A stretch of DNA of 64,000 nt from Pseudomonas putida (GTDB taxonomy: Bacteria > Pseudomonadota > Gammaproteobacteria > Pseudomonadales > Pseudomonadaceae). A model generated the notes under the pieces. The model did not search any database. It was not told where the DNA came from and worked only from the letters and a program-made list of their open reading frames with translations. The stretch covers positions 50,266-114,265 of the forward strand of contig NZ_CP039372.1 of the NCBI RefSeq assembly GCF_005080685.1, written 5' to 3'. Every line of letters starts with the position of its first letter. Within the stretch, counting starts at the first letter, position 1. A program made the position numbers and the translations under genes. Shown piece by piece: positions 62,579-64,000 of this stretch.

Positions 62579-64000
62579 ATGAGCGAAGTAAGCGAAGCCT
62601 TGATGCAAGAGTTCCGCCAAGCTGTCTACGAGCGATTGAATTCGCCGCAGGCAACGGAGGCCTCTCCCCGTGAAGCGATCGAACGTCGTGCTAAGGCGTA
62701 CCAAGCCTGGCTAAATAGCCAACCTTCCGAAGAAGAGGCTGCGGCCGTCCCTACTGCGTTGGTCAGACATTGGGTTGCTGCAGACCTGTCGTCATGGCGC
62801 TCAATTGACGCCAAGAATACAGCTGAAGCAGCAACTACCGTTTATCAGAATATTTTCGCATACGATACATATGCGGAATTGCTAAAGGAACTAGACCAGG
62901 CCCTTTACAGCGAAATTATTTCGCATTTGAGGGGGCATGAAGCATTCGGTAACGGTTTTGGCCGTGGAAACCCTGATTTAGATCAAGAAAGTGTTGATCA
63001 GGATCCAAAAATCCAGATTAGCGAGCTCTTGAAGGAGATCACCTACAAGGAGCGGCGCGATGGCAGCGTCCTCTATTCCCTGCATGACAGACCTATTTTC
63101 ATCGACCATGGGCAGCAAATCCTCATGGTGGCTGAAGCAAAAGATGATGAGATGGCCATTCTCGCCGGCCTCTACATGGCGAAACAGAAGTTCGGTGGGT
63201 CTATCGAGCTCACTGGCAGTGAAGAGTTTAAGCGCCGGGCGATCGCGGTTCTGATCAAGCATGAGGTTCCGGTAGAACTCAATAACCCGCACAAGAAGCT
63301 ATTCGCCGCGAACTGCTCGGCTTGCCACCCATTGCAGCTGTACCAGACAAAGCCGCCGCGCAAACTGAAACGCCGAAACCGACCGAGGCAACCGCTGAGA
63401 AGGTGGCACCTCCAGCGAAGAAACGGCATCACCTGCAGAACCGGCCGCAAATGATCCTACACCTGTGAATGCCCGTGAGGGTGTGATCGTAGATTTCGGC
63501 CCGGCGCCGTATCTTTTCGACAAGAAGCAAAGCAAAAGCTTCTACGTGAAGTTGCGCAATAGCGACGGAGAAGAGCGTGTTACCTGGGGGGTAGATCTGG
63601 CCCGAGTGTTCCGCGAGAACGAAATCGCAGCAGGCGATACCGTCACGTTGAATAACTTGGGTCGTAAGCAGGTGACGGTAGAGGTGCCGGTACGTGGCAG
63701 CGATGGCCGTGTCGAGCGTTACGAAGAAAAAACGGTTCATCGTAATGAGTGGGAAGCCGTTCTGCTTGCTAAAGCTGATCGTGAGCAGGCCCCCCAGTCG
63801 AACCGTTGGCAGCTGAGTCCCTCACAGTTGCTGGACGCGATGCGAGATTCGTTGAGTCAATCGGTCTGCCTACAGGTGATATCAATGACTACCCTGATTT
63901 GCTGCCGTATCGGGCCGAGGATCACGCTATGGCAGTCATGTGGGAGCATGACAGCTCTCCGGAAGGACTGCGGACAATCGAAAGCTGCATGGCCGAGGCA
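62579..64000 (+). pseudogene. LPD7-domain protein, frameshifted three times, continues past the window
   Basis: Starts at ATG 62579 after AGGAGG. Codons run intact to an LPD7-type domain (IFIDHGQQIL...GSIELTGSEEFKRRAI, about residues 172-225) that closely matches the relaxase C-terminus. Then the frame moves back one base at about 63299 (resuming IRRELLGLPP), again at about 63415 (EETASPAEPA), and again in the C6 run at 63791-63796 (PVEPLAAESLTV). Each fits a missing base. Restored, the protein continues with EGVIVDFGPAPYLF, typical of large plasmid LPD7 or primase-like proteins. Real decay or assembly error cannot be told apart here. Confidence 0.75.

Noticed and set aside
62815..62880. ATACGA/ATGCGG-like tra operator within the LPD7 gene
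   Set aside because: It is inside coding sequence and lacks the N10 spacing of the other copies.

Overview
The window is a stretch of a large conjugative plasmid from a Pseudomonas-type gammaproteobacterium. The host is inferred from three things: a rulAB (umuDC-like) UV-tolerance locus of the kind carried by Pseudomonas plasmids, a ginABCD-type integrative island inside rulB, and the look of the backbone (KfrA, ParAB, RPA-type and ColE2/pPT23A-type replication proteins). No rRNA, tRNA, CRISPR array or core chromosomal operon is visible.

Layout. 1-14015 (minus strand) is a long operon for an I-type (type IVB, Dot/Icm-like) conjugation machine in the order traM, N, O, P, Q, R, T, U, W, X, Y, followed by two accessory genes. 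14016-14894 is a control region with eight 14-bp iterons and a candidate antisense RNA. 14895-21387 carries repA (primase-like replicase), kfrA, small unknown genes, a WGR-like gene, an RPA-family initiator and a triple-repeat putative DNA-binding protein. 21524-29753 carries a small ribbon-helix-helix protein, parA/parB with seven parS-like palindromes, a C5-methyltransferase-like gene, a GHKL-ATPase/zincin fusion and ssb. At about 31805-46814 a 15-kb island splits rulB. Its cargo is a fluoride-resistance set: two fluoride riboswitches, crcB, a CLC-F antiporter, DUF190 proteins, enolase, pyrophosphatase and nhaA. Its mobility module is ginABCD, with ginB broken by an IS5-family element. 46919-53667 carries rulA, an orphan DGQHR (DndB-like) protein, regulators, membrane proteins and a Xer-like recombinase. 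53767-58293 is a mobilisation region arranged like RP4 Tra1 (traK/L/M-like genes on one side of a candidate oriT, MobC/TraJ-like and MOB-P relaxase on the other). 58354-61115 is the second conjugation block traH-I-J-K. Two unknown minus genes and a broken LPD7-domain gene finish the window.

How it works together. The tra blocks share a near-palindromic operator, CCGTAT-N10-ATACGG, so the transfer genes look like one regulon. A second set of genes shares an alternating TGCGTACGTACG promoter element, one copy lying upstream of the ribbon-helix-helix gene. Four genes also share a 5' leader hairpin with an invariant CGGCUA loop followed by UCUAGGAG, which looks like an undescribed structured RNA control element. 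The relaxase and the LPD7 gene are frameshifted in the sequence as given, always as if one base were missing, so either transfer is crippled or the assembly has deletions there.
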